Origin: an uncultured Clostridia bacterium
Lineage (GTDB): Bacteria > Bacillota > Clostridia > Oscillospirales > Ruminococcaceae
DNA length: 5,440 bases
Assembly (NCBI GenBank): GCA_946563605.1
Contig: CAMNVW010000113.1
Location: forward strand, 1-5,440
Direction of reading: 5' to 3'
Shown: positions 1 to 5,420 of the stretch, piece after piece
Position numbering within the stretch: the first letter of the stretch is position 1
Layout of the letters: each line of letters starts with the position of its first letter
Translations under genes and position numbers: made by a program
The notes under the pieces: generated by a model
The model's input: the letters and a program-made list of their open reading frames with translations, nothing else
Told to the model about the DNA's origin: nothing
The model's database searches: none

Positions 1-1
1 C

Positions 2-88
2 GAACGCTCCAGCAGCTCCAAGGATATTTTAAAGCTGATCGACACCATTCAAGCCGCGACCGATAACGCCGCTCCATTTGGTGAATAG
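2..88 (+). CDS. C-terminal end of an unidentified protein (partial, cut by the window edge)
   Basis: The frame starting at position 2 is open from the window edge for 28 codons and stops at TAG 86-88. The other two rightward frames stop earlier (64-66 and 30-32). The translated tail contains SSSSKDILKLIDTIQAATDN and ends in AAPFGE: a serine run, then an amphipathic helix-like stretch, then a short polar end. This composition suits a real protein C-terminus, but the piece is too short to assign a family and I do not recognise it. No hairpin terminator lies between its stop and the next promoter at about 107, so its transcript may run into the small gene downstream. It could also be chance open frame. 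Confidence 0.45.
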   Translation, partial: ERSSSSKDILKLIDTIQAATDNAAPFGE

Positions 89-106
89 CATCGTCTGCAT
101 CCGATT

Positions 107-134
107 TTGACAAATTTTTCTTCCCATGTATGGT
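107..134 (+). promoter_or_regulatory. Sigma-A type promoter of the small peptide gene
   Basis: A perfect -35 TTGACA (107-112) is followed after 16 bases by TATGGT (129-134). TATGCT at 134-139, preceded by TGG, is an alternative -10 but sits at a 21-base spacing. Transcription would start near 141 and give a leader of roughly 70 bases before the ATG at 214. The location directly after the upstream stop codon and before an ORF that ends in a terminator supports it. Confidence 0.55.
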
Positions 135-198
135 ATGCTCTATTTCGATGAAGGTTTTGTGTTTATCACAAACACCATCACGCACAGCATTGTGCTGG

Positions 199-204
199 GG
201 AGGG
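199..204 (+). promoter_or_regulatory. Shine-Dalgarno site that sets the start at 214
   Basis: GGAGGG lies 9 bases before the ATG at 214. The same frame has an earlier ATG at 130, but that codon lies inside the predicted -10 region and has no ribosome site. Translation therefore almost certainly starts at 214. Confidence 0.6.
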
Positions 205-213
205 AAGTTTAAA

Positions 214-399
214 ATGAAATCTTTTTTTACACTGTTAATGATCGTTTCGGTGCTGTCGGCGGTCTCGCAAAGTCCCGGCTATACACAGCGCACGTCCGAA
301 CCGCCCGTACAGACAACCAGCCAGACCGAGCAAAGCTTGGAATCGGCTGCCAAAAGCTGCGCGCAGTCATTTCTGCTGTTGTCCGATCCGCTGCTTTAA
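214..399 (+). CDS. Small secreted or membrane-anchored peptide, 61 residues, unknown function
   Basis: The 61-codon ORF starts with MKSFFTLLMIVSVLSAVS: one lysine and then a hydrophobic stretch at residues 4-17, like a short signal peptide or membrane anchor. A possible signal-peptidase site is AVS/QS near residue 18. The rest (19-61) is rich in Ser, Thr, Gln and Glu, has a single Cys (C49) and ends in a hydrophobic FLLLSDPLL. No lipobox Cys follows the hydrophobic part, so it is not an obvious lipoprotein. The ORF has its own promoter, a good ribosome site and a strong terminator 12 bases after the stop, which together suggest a dedicated single-gene transcript. I do not recognise a family. 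The alternatives are a non-coding RNA or chance ORF within that transcript. Confidence 0.5.
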   Translation: MKSFFTLLMIVSVLSAVSQSPGYTQRTSEPPVQTTSQTEQSLESAAKSCAQSFLLLSDPLL

Positions 400-411
400 T
401 CTATCAATCGC

Positions 412-455
412 AAAGAGCCGCATGAAAGCAAATGAACTTTCATGCGGCTCTTTTT
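412..455 (+). terminator. Strong intrinsic terminator of the small peptide gene
   Basis: A perfect 17-bp stem (412-428 pairing with 437-453) encloses an 8-base loop CAAATGAA. The T-run at 451-455 overlaps the end of the right arm. It starts 12 bases after the TAA at 397-399. Read leftward, the T-tract is only three long, so it works best for rightward transcription. Confidence 0.9.
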
Positions 456-466
456 GTATTTGGGAC

Positions 467-495
467 AAAAAATCCCCCGTCTTACAGACGAGGGA
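467..495 (-). terminator. Intrinsic terminator of the pseudokinase gene
   Basis: Read leftward, a 9-bp stem (487-495 with 473-481, one G-T pair) and a 5-base loop are followed by six Ts (467-472 on the other strand). It starts about 18 bases after the leftward stop codon at 514-516. With the rightward terminator at 412-455 it separates the two convergent transcripts. Confidence 0.85.
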
Positions 496-513
496 AATCA
501 TAACTCACCAATG

Positions 514-2220
514 CTATTTTGTATTTGACTTTTTCTTGATGACCTTTTTGTCCGAATTTTTTTGGCTGACGATCTGTACATCGTCGTCATCTTTCTTTTC
601 GGGTTCCGGTTCCGGTGCTTTTTCTACCGCTACATATAGCAAAACCGTATCGCTGCCATTTTTTTTAAGCGGTGTTCCTTCCGGTGGATCGGTGCGGAAT
701 ACCTCTCCCGATAAAACCGAGGTGTTTTCACCCTCGATGATTTTATACTGCTTGCCCATGCTTTCCAGCAGCTTGATTGCCTCATCCGCTTTTTTGCCGA
801 CCAGCTGCGGCAGCGGTTCATTTTCGGAACCCTTGCTGACATACAGCGTCATGCCGGACTTGCGCTCCAGCTGTGTGCCGGAGGACAAGGTTTGGGAAAA
901 GATGATTCCTTCTTCAAATTCCTCGTTGTACTGCTCGACCGTCTCAAAACGGTACCATTGTTCATACTTGCTGTCGGAAAGGACATCCGATGCTTTTCTG
1001 CCCACAAAATTTTCTACCTTGTGCGTTTCCTCCTGCTTCGGTGCGGACTGCGTCGTCTCCTGCTCAGGATTTTGATTCTGTGAATCGTTGTTCACATTGT
1101 CCCACGAAAAATCTCTGGAAAAAGCCTCCCATGTATCGCCAAAATAGCGGTACATTCCCGGCACGCCCACCACCAGCACCATCAGCACCACCACCATGGT
1201 GACAACGGTGTACACGCGGTTGGATTTGACCGCCGTCTTTTCCTGCGTGGTATCCAAATGAACCGTTGTCTGGTTGCCGGTATCCTCCACCCGAAATACC
1301 GCTGTGTTTGAGGAAACCGTCTCGAGCATCTTTCCGGTCAGGGTGTCCATATTTTCATAACGCTTTTTCGGGTCGAGCTTCATCGCCTCCCAGAGAGCCT
1401 CCGAAAGATTTTCGGCGATATCCTCGTCTATTTCGCTCGCTAAACGCAGTTTATCTTCCTGTAAACGCTCCTTGGCGCTCTGCGGAACAATGCCGGTCAG
1501 CACACGGTAGGTGACTGCCGCCATCGCGTAAACATCCGTTTCTGTTCCGATCCAACATTCTGTCTTGTACTGCTCCGGCGCCGAATAGCCCGCAAATAAT
1601 TCCGCATCCAATTCCCCCTGTAAGCTGCACGCCTCCAAAAGAGAAAAGCCGGTCAGATAGGGATTACCGCTTTGATCGAGCAAAATATTTTTAGGACAGA
1701 TGCCTTGATGGATAATTCCTCTTTTGTGCAGATTCGACAGCGCGTTATACAGCGGCAGCAGATATTTCTTCGCGCTGCACCAGTTTTCTCTGCCGCCGCA
1801 GAGCCGTTCTTCCAGCGTCGTCAGCTCGCGATGTTCGCTGACGGCATACACCGTCGCGTTTTGTTCCAGCACCTGAATAATCGGCAGCAGACATTCGTTG
1901 TCCTTTGCCTGCGCTAAGGTGCGGTACAGATCCATAAACGACGCCCGAAAATACTTGAACTTGGTGGCGCTGCATGGCACCGGTTCCACCGTCACGCCGT
2001 CCGCACACCGCCTTGCCAGATTCCTTGGAAAAAACTCCCGAATCTCCACCATATCTCCGATGATGCTGTCCTTGGCAAGATAGGTCGCACCTTCCCCGTT
2101 TCGGGAAAGCGTCTTAATAATGCGGTACTCCCCGATGGGGCAATCCGCCGCAAGCAGCCGGTCGTGTTGAGAACAGGCGTTCCCATCGTCATTGGACGAT
2201 ATTCTTTTGTTTTCTTCCAT
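514..2220 (-). CDS. Membrane PASTA-domain Ser/Thr kinase homologue, predicted pseudokinase
   Basis: The 568-residue protein has the PrkC/PknB layout: kinase fold about 32-302, one membrane helix about 336-353, two PASTA repeats about 402-463 and 468-531, then a charged tail. Kinase landmarks are clear: VEIREFFP (57-65 region), HQGICPKNIL (171-180), YSAPEQY (212-218), TDVYAM (228-233), R287. The catalytic residues are missing: the VAIK Lys is R61, the HRD Asp is G173, and DFG reads GFS (191-193). The Gly loop is weakened (S39, N41; G44 kept). N178 of the catalytic loop is retained. It is therefore likely a pseudokinase that binds partners rather than phosphorylates. PASTA repeats in this family bind peptidoglycan fragments or beta-lactams outside the cell. 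The tail (532-568) is Pro/Glu-rich, then DDDD, then Lys-rich. The start is supported by GGAGGTGA (2230-2237) 9 bases ahead. Typical PrkC has three or more PASTA repeats; this has two. Function is inferred, family is sure. Confidence 0.93.
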   Translation of the reverse strand: MEENKRISSNDDGNACSQHDRLLAADCPIGEYRIIKTLSRNGEGATYLAKDSIIGDMVEIREFFPRNLARRCADGVTVEPVPCSATKFKYFRASFMDLYRTLAQAKDNECLLPIIQVLEQNATVYAVSEHRELTTLEERLCGGRENWCSAKKYLLPLYNALSNLHKRGIIHQGICPKNILLDQSGNPYLTGFSLLEACSLQGELDAELFAGYSAPEQYKTECWIGTETDVYAMAAVTYRVLTGIVPQSAKERLQEDKLRLASEIDEDIAENLSEALWEAMKLDPKKRYENMDTLTGKMLETVSSNTAVFRVEDTGNQTTVHLDTTQEKTAVKSNRVYTVVTMVVVLMVLVVGVPGMYRYFGDTWEAFSRDFSWDNVNNDSQNQNPEQETTQSAPKQEETHKVENFVGRKASDVLSDSKYEQWYRFETVEQYNEEFEEGIIFSQTLSSGTQLERKSGMTLYVSKGSENEPLPQLVGKKADEAIKLLESMGKQYKIIEGENTSVLSGEVFRTDPPEGTPLKKNGSDTVLLYVAVEKAPEPEPEKKDDDDVQIVSQKNSDKKVIKKKSNTK

Positions 2221-2251
2221 ATCCTGTCCTCACCTCCGACTCCTATCAATG

Positions 2252-2262
2252 TAGTATTACTA
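2252..2262. promoter_or_regulatory. Possible operator dyad over the -10/start region
   Basis: TAGTATTACTA is an 11-base dyad (TAGTA, T, TACTA) that overlaps the -10 and the expected transcription start of the leftward promoter. A second, wider repeat, CAATG (2247-2251) and CATTG (2269-2273), flanks it. The position suits a repressor site; no regulator can be named, and AT-rich promoters produce such dyads by chance. Confidence 0.3.
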
Positions 2263-2287
2263 TAACAGCATTGTGTCCGCTTGTCAA
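2259..2287 (-). promoter_or_regulatory. Near-consensus sigma-A promoter of the pseudokinase gene
   Basis: Read leftward, TTGACA (2282-2287) is followed after exactly 17 bases by TATAGT (2259-2264). The sequence TGT before the -10 makes it also an extended -10 promoter. Transcription would begin near 2252, leaving a leader of about 30 bases. The kinase homologue can thus be transcribed independently of the gene before it. Confidence 0.85.
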
Positions 2288-2371
2288 GATACAGACACTC
2301 AATCATGCGGAAAAATGTCCTGTTTTTCATATTTTTTTACAATTGGCGCTTTGCTTTTCCAATGTCTTTTT

Positions 2372-3298
2372 TCAGATTTCATTCGCGCAGATTTGCTTTT
2401 GGCTGTACAGATAATCCTCCAGAAAGATTTGTGAAAGGACCGCTTCTTTGATATCCAAACAGCGCATCACGGTTTCCAGGATCATCAGCTGGCAAAATAC
2501 CTTTTGCGGAAATTTTCCGCCTGCCTGCTCCAATGTTCCCAGCCACCGCAGAGAGGGATTTCTCAGCGCGCGGAAGATGGGCGCAAAGCTTTCGCGCTCG
2601 ATGCAGATGGTTTCCGAAACGCGGTTCTCCGCCCCTGACATCAGCAGGATAAATTTTGCCGCCGCATCCAAGCCTGCCGCCTGTATCCGTTCGGCGCCGT
2701 GTTCATGTACCAGCGGCAGCCTTTCCAAAATCGCCTTGATTTCCTGACGCATCTGTTCCTCCTCCACCCGATCGGGAATTATCTTTCCGCACGTCTGCCA
2801 TAAAATGCGCCATCCCAGCGGAAAGCTCTCCTGCAAGTTCTCCCCTTTCCGGCAGGAAAATAACTGGGTGCTCAGATCCGAGCTGTACATTCCGATTTCG
2901 CAGACACTTTTTCCCTGCTCCGCCGCACACGCCTGCACATTCATCGCAGCGCTCGCCGCGCGCAGCTGTTCCGCGCCGGAAACCGCATACACCGCCGTGT
3001 GAAGCTCCCTTTCCAGATATTCCCTCAACTCCGGTTCTTCATAGCGCAAAAGCCCATATCCAAAGCAGAAGATTTCCGCGCACAATAATTCCTGCGCCGT
3101 TTTCATCAGTCGCTGTGCCGCCGACAGGATTTTGGCGCAGTCAGCTTTCCCATCCTTGTTCAGAAAATCCTCCTCAAGCTGCTTGCGGTACAGACAGAAC
3201 GACGACGCGCCGTCCTGTGTTTCTTCCACTGACAACACCATGCGGTCGCTGTACAAACCGATTTTTGCCCTGCGCCTTCTCTCAAAATCTTTCATCAT
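2372..3298 (-). CDS. Degenerate Ppx/GppA-like (ASKHA fold) protein, probably non-catalytic
   Basis: The 308-residue soluble protein has no signal or membrane segment. Its order of motifs matches exopolyphosphatase/GppA proteins: an N-terminal KIGLYSDRMVLSV (12-24) in place of the DxGSNSxRL motif; VYAVSGAEQLRAAS (103-116) in place of the ISGxEEAxL motif; VCEIGMYSSDLS (132-143) in place of DIGGGSTEL; and LETVMRCLDIKEAVLSQIFL (274-293), like the family's C-terminal helix and strand. Key positions are altered: the first Asp is G14, glycines of both phosphate loops are Tyr or Met (Y16, M137, Y138), and one Glu of the EE pair is Q111. I infer that it no longer hydrolyses polyphosphate or pppGpp and may act as a binding protein. 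AGGAGG (3309-3314) lies 10 bases before ATG 3298; a second ATG follows directly at 3295. It precedes the pseudokinase gene by 151 bp. I see no terminator in that gap, so read-through is possible. The family call rests on eyeballed motifs. Confidence 0.72.
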   Translation of the reverse strand: MMKDFERRRRAKIGLYSDRMVLSVEETQDGASSFCLYRKQLEEDFLNKDGKADCAKILSAAQRLMKTAQELLCAEIFCFGYGLLRYEEPELREYLERELHTAVYAVSGAEQLRAASAAMNVQACAAEQGKSVCEIGMYSSDLSTQLFSCRKGENLQESFPLGWRILWQTCGKIIPDRVEEEQMRQEIKAILERLPLVHEHGAERIQAAGLDAAAKFILLMSGAENRVSETICIERESFAPIFRALRNPSLRWLGTLEQAGGKFPQKVFCQLMILETVMRCLDIKEAVLSQIFLEDYLYSQKQICANEI

Positions 3299-3374
3299 CT
3301 TTATTTTTCCTCCTGCAAGGTATTTTCTTCTGTTTAGTTTTCCCGTCTGCCCTTTCTTTAATCAAATTTGGATA

Positions 3375-3403
3375 TTTTCATTCCGGCTTTCCTGTGGTAT
3401 CAT
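3375..3403 (+). promoter_or_regulatory. Promoter of the radical SAM gene
   Basis: TTTTCA (3375-3380) and TATCAT (3398-3403) are separated by 17 bases, and TGG directly before the -10 gives an extended -10 element, which offsets the imperfect -35. Transcription would start near 3410, about 38 bases before the ATG at 3448. Confidence 0.55.
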
Positions 3404-3404
3404 C

Positions 3405-3432
3405 AACATATCACTTTTTATTTTTACTGCAA
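3405..3432 (-). promoter_or_regulatory. Candidate promoter of the Ppx/GppA-like gene (weak)
   Basis: Read leftward, TTGCAG (3427-3432) and TATGTT (3405-3410) are 16 bases apart, each matching four of six consensus bases. The leader would be about 100 bases. The region is A/T-rich and other weak matches exist, so this is a suggestion only. Confidence 0.25.
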
Positions 3433-3437
3433 GGGAG
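3431..3437 (+). promoter_or_regulatory. Shine-Dalgarno site that sets the start at 3448
   Basis: AAGGGAG lies 10 bases before ATG 3448. The reading frame is open upstream to about 3115, but that extension runs antisense through the start of the Ppx/GppA-like gene and encodes Ser/Phe-rich low-quality protein. The family's usual N-terminus (MNVLLTALNSKYIHTNLAVR) begins exactly at 3448. Confidence 0.8.
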
Positions 3438-3447
3438 TTACAAAAAC

Positions 3448-5229
3448 ATGAACGTCCTGTTGACCGCACTCAACTCAAAATATATCCATACCAATCTTGC
3501 TGTGCGTTATCTGCACGAATTTGCCGCACAGCGCGGATATCCCTGCACGATTGCCGAGTACACCATTAACCAGCACCTGCCGGATGTCCTTGACGAAATT
3601 TACCGCCAGTTGCCCGATGTGCTGGTGCTTTCCTGCTATATTTGGAACATCGAAATGATGCTAGACCTCGCCGAGGAATACCGCCGCATCTGTCCTGAAG
3701 TAAAAATCATCGCCGGCGGACCGGAGGTCAGCTTCAACGGCGCCGAGATTCTGCGCGCGCATCCCGCTTTTGACGCTGTTTTATGCGGAGAGGGTGAGAC
3801 TGCCTTTTTGGAATATATGCAGTATCTTCATGGGGAACGCAGTATCCACGATGTCCATTCGCTGGTGTGGAAAAATGCAGAGGGTGAAATCACTGCGAAT
3901 CCGGTTGCTGAACCGCTCGACATGGCGCAGCTGCCCTTCCCCTATCCCGATTTGGAAACGCTTTCCGACCGCATCCTCTACTTTGAATCCATCCGCGGCT
4001 GTCCGTTCCGATGCAGCTACTGTCTTTCCTCGGTAGCCGGTCGGGTGCGTTACCTGCCTCTGGAACTCACCTTCCAGCGCCTGCAAAAATTTCTTGACGC
4101 GCGGGTGCGGCAGGTCAAATTTGTGGACCGCACCTTCAACTGTTCCAAAGAACACGCGATGGCGGTCTGGAAATATCTTGCGGCGCACGACAACGGCGTC
4201 ACCAACTTTCACTTTGAACTGACTGCCCACCTGATCGACCGCGAGATGATTGATTTTCTGAAAACGGTGCGCAAGGGTCTGTTCCAGTTTGAGATTGGCG
4301 TGCAGTCCACCAACCCCGACACCATTCGGGAAATTCGCCGCACCACCGACACCGAGCGCCTGCTGGAAATCTGCCGCGAGCTTGACCAGCCCAAAAACAT
4401 CCACCTGCACCTCGATTTGATTGCCGGTCTGCCGTATGAGGATTTTCACAGTTTCGGCCGCAGCTTCGACACCGTGATGCAGATTCGTCCCCAGCAGATG
4501 CAGCTTGGCTTTTTAAAGGTGCTGAAAGGCTCGCACATGGCGCAGGCTGCGGAGAGCTATGGGCTTGTGTACAGCAAAAAAGCGCCGTTTCAGGTCATCC
4601 GCACCAACTGGCTTTCTTACAGCGAACTTCTTCGCTTAAAGGATATGGAGTCGGTGGTCGAGGATTACTACAACAGCGGATTGTTCCAGACGCAGATAAG
4701 CTGGATGCTCGACCAGGAAGAATCCGTCTTTTCCTTCTTCCTGGATTTTGGACAGTACCGCGTTGAAAACGGACTGCGGCTGATTCCGCAATCCATCGAG
4801 AACCGCTGCACCACCTTAAAGGAATACTATTTTGCGCGTTATCCCGAACGCTCCACCCAGCTTGCGCTGCTGAACGATCTTTGCCTGTTTGATTTTTGCC
4901 TGCACGGCAAACCAAAGAAGCTGCCGGAATGGATCAGCACCGAGCAGAACCTTGCCTATAACGAAAAGATTCGTGCCTTTTACCGCAACGAAGAATTGCT
5001 TACCCGATTCTTCCCGAGCGCTGACGCCGCCGATTCCAAGCAGCTCGCGAAGCAGATTGCAAAGCAACTTGCTTCGCAATCGCACATTCAGGTGTTTGCT
5101 TACGATGTGCGCACCTTACAGCGCAAACCAACTGCGCTGCTGTTTGACTACCATGACCGCGACTTGCTGGGCAACGCACACTATATTGATGTCAGCGACT
5201 TGATATTCGACCTTCGAGAAAGTCGGTAG
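3448..5229 (+). CDS. B12-binding domain radical SAM protein with DUF4080-like C-terminus
   Basis: The 593-residue protein has an N-terminal cobalamin-binding-like Rossmann domain (about 1-150; note LSCYIWNIEMM at 61-71, IIAGGPEVS at 87-95, CGEGE at 113-117). A radical SAM barrel (about 175-370) follows, with the 4Fe-4S motif C185-x3-C189-x2-C192 inside SIRGCPFRCSYCLSS. Barrel strands are recognisable: FVDRTFN (225-231), FEIGVQSTNPDTI (281-293) and HLDLIAGLPYED (321-332). The C-terminal part (about 370-593) resembles DUF4080. The cluster would cleave S-adenosylmethionine to a 5'-deoxyadenosyl radical or support methyl transfer; the substrate is unknown for this subgroup. No DxHxxG cobalamin motif is present, as is common in B12 radical SAM proteins that bind cobalamin base-off without a His ligand. 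It is likely cytoplasmic. It stands alone, transcribed away from the leftward block, so context gives no substrate clue. Near the end lies a short Lys/Gln/Ala repeat (KQLAKQIAKQLASQ, 531-544). Confidence 0.93.
   Translation: MNVLLTALNSKYIHTNLAVRYLHEFAAQRGYPCTIAEYTINQHLPDVLDEIYRQLPDVLVLSCYIWNIEMMLDLAEEYRRICPEVKIIAGGPEVSFNGAEILRAHPAFDAVLCGEGETAFLEYMQYLHGERSIHDVHSLVWKNAEGEITANPVAEPLDMAQLPFPYPDLETLSDRILYFESIRGCPFRCSYCLSSVAGRVRYLPLELTFQRLQKFLDARVRQVKFVDRTFNCSKEHAMAVWKYLAAHDNGVTNFHFELTAHLIDREMIDFLKTVRKGLFQFEIGVQSTNPDTIREIRRTTDTERLLEICRELDQPKNIHLHLDLIAGLPYEDFHSFGRSFDTVMQIRPQQMQLGFLKVLKGSHMAQAAESYGLVYSKKAPFQVIRTNWLSYSELLRLKDMESVVEDYYNSGLFQTQISWMLDQEESVFSFFLDFGQYRVENGLRLIPQSIENRCTTLKEYYFARYPERSTQLALLNDLCLFDFCLHGKPKKLPEWISTEQNLAYNEKIRAFYRNEELLTRFFPSADAADSKQLAKQIAKQLASQSHIQVFAYDVRTLQRKPTALLFDYHDRDLLGNAHYIDVSDLIFDLRESR
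5047..5077 (+). repeat. Near-perfect inverted repeat inside the radical SAM gene
   Basis: GCGAAGCA (5047-5054) pairs with TGCTTCGC (5070-5077). The inner TTGC (5057-5060) pairs with GCAA (5064-5067) around an AAA loop, separated from the outer stem by one G-T pair and one mismatch. It encodes the AKQIAKQLASQ stretch, so the repetitive codons may explain it. Confidence 0.6.
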
Positions 5230-5273
5230 CTTTTCTTTAGGGGGATTCTTCCCTTACCCCCCGAGATTCTATT

Positions 5274-5291
5274 TCGGTTTCAGCAAACCGA
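5274..5291. repeat. Hairpin, 7-bp stem with 4-base loop
   Basis: TCGGTTT (5274-5280), loop CAGC, AAACCGA (5285-5291), a perfect stem 44 bases after the radical SAM stop codon. No T-tract follows, so it is not a terminator by itself. Another G5/C5 pairing lies just before it (5240-5244 with 5257-5261, 12-base loop). Confidence 0.6.
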
Positions 5292-5302
5292 TAAACTGTT
5301 TG

Positions 5303-5332
5303 TGGGGGTCGCAACCCCAAACCCCCATTTTT
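5303..5332 (+). terminator. Likely intrinsic terminator of the radical SAM gene
   Basis: TGGGGG (5303-5308) pairs with CCCCCA (5322-5327) and is followed directly by TTTTT (5328-5332). An alternative inner stem GGGGT/ACCCC (5305-5309 with 5314-5318, loop CGCA) competes for the same G-run. It lies about 74 bases after the stop codon and no closer terminator is seen. Confidence 0.6.
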
Positions 5333-5333
5333 A

Positions 5334-5354
5334 TGTGGGCTGATTGCGCCCACA
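5334..5354. repeat. Hairpin, 7-bp GC-rich stem
   Basis: TGTGGGC (5334-5340) and GCCCACA (5348-5354) form a perfect stem around a 7-base loop TGATTGC. Read leftward, the arm is followed by ATAAAAA, not a T-tract, so it is not an obvious terminator for either strand. Confidence 0.6.
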
Positions 5355-5360
5355 CCCCAA

Positions 5361-5388
5361 CGTCCTTTTGTTTAACGACAAAAGGACG
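5361..5388. repeat. Hairpin, perfect 11-bp stem
   Basis: CGTCCTTTTGT (5361-5371) pairs with ACAAAAGGACG (5378-5388) around TTAACG. It is part of the hairpin cluster after the radical SAM gene. No clear T-tract follows on either strand. Confidence 0.75.
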
Positions 5389-5396
5389 CAAAAACG

Positions 5397-5420
5397 TTTT
5401 CAAGACCTAGGTCTTGAAAA
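5397..5420. repeat. Perfect 24-bp palindrome
   Basis: TTTTCAAGACCT is followed immediately by its exact reverse complement AGGTCTTGAAAA, with no spacer. A smaller palindrome AAAACGTTTT (5391-5400) overlaps its left end. It could be a binding site for a dimeric protein, a hairpin in RNA, or part of a dispersed repeat. Confidence 0.85.

Noticed and set aside
130..213. Upstream in-frame ATG for the small peptide
   Set aside because: It falls in the predicted -10 region and lacks a ribosome site. The signal-like sequence begins at 214.
422..1075. Rightward 217-codon open frame antisense to the pseudokinase gene
   Set aside because: It starts inside the terminator hairpin, has no ribosome site, is Ser/Phe-rich and lies opposite clearly recognisable PASTA-coding sequence.
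2310..2371. Possible terminator between the two leftward genes
   Set aside because: ATTGG/CCAAT and GAAAAA/TTTTTC pairings exist, but the stems are short, and no T-tract follows the first.
3115..3447. N-terminal extension of the radical SAM protein
   Set aside because: It would run antisense through the start of the Ppx/GppA-like gene and across both promoters. The family N-terminus and a good ribosome site begin at 3448.
3781..4449. Leftward 222-codon open frame inside the radical SAM gene
   Set aside because: It is antisense to conserved cobalamin and radical SAM motifs, has no promoter or ribosome site, and follows from the codon bias of the real gene.
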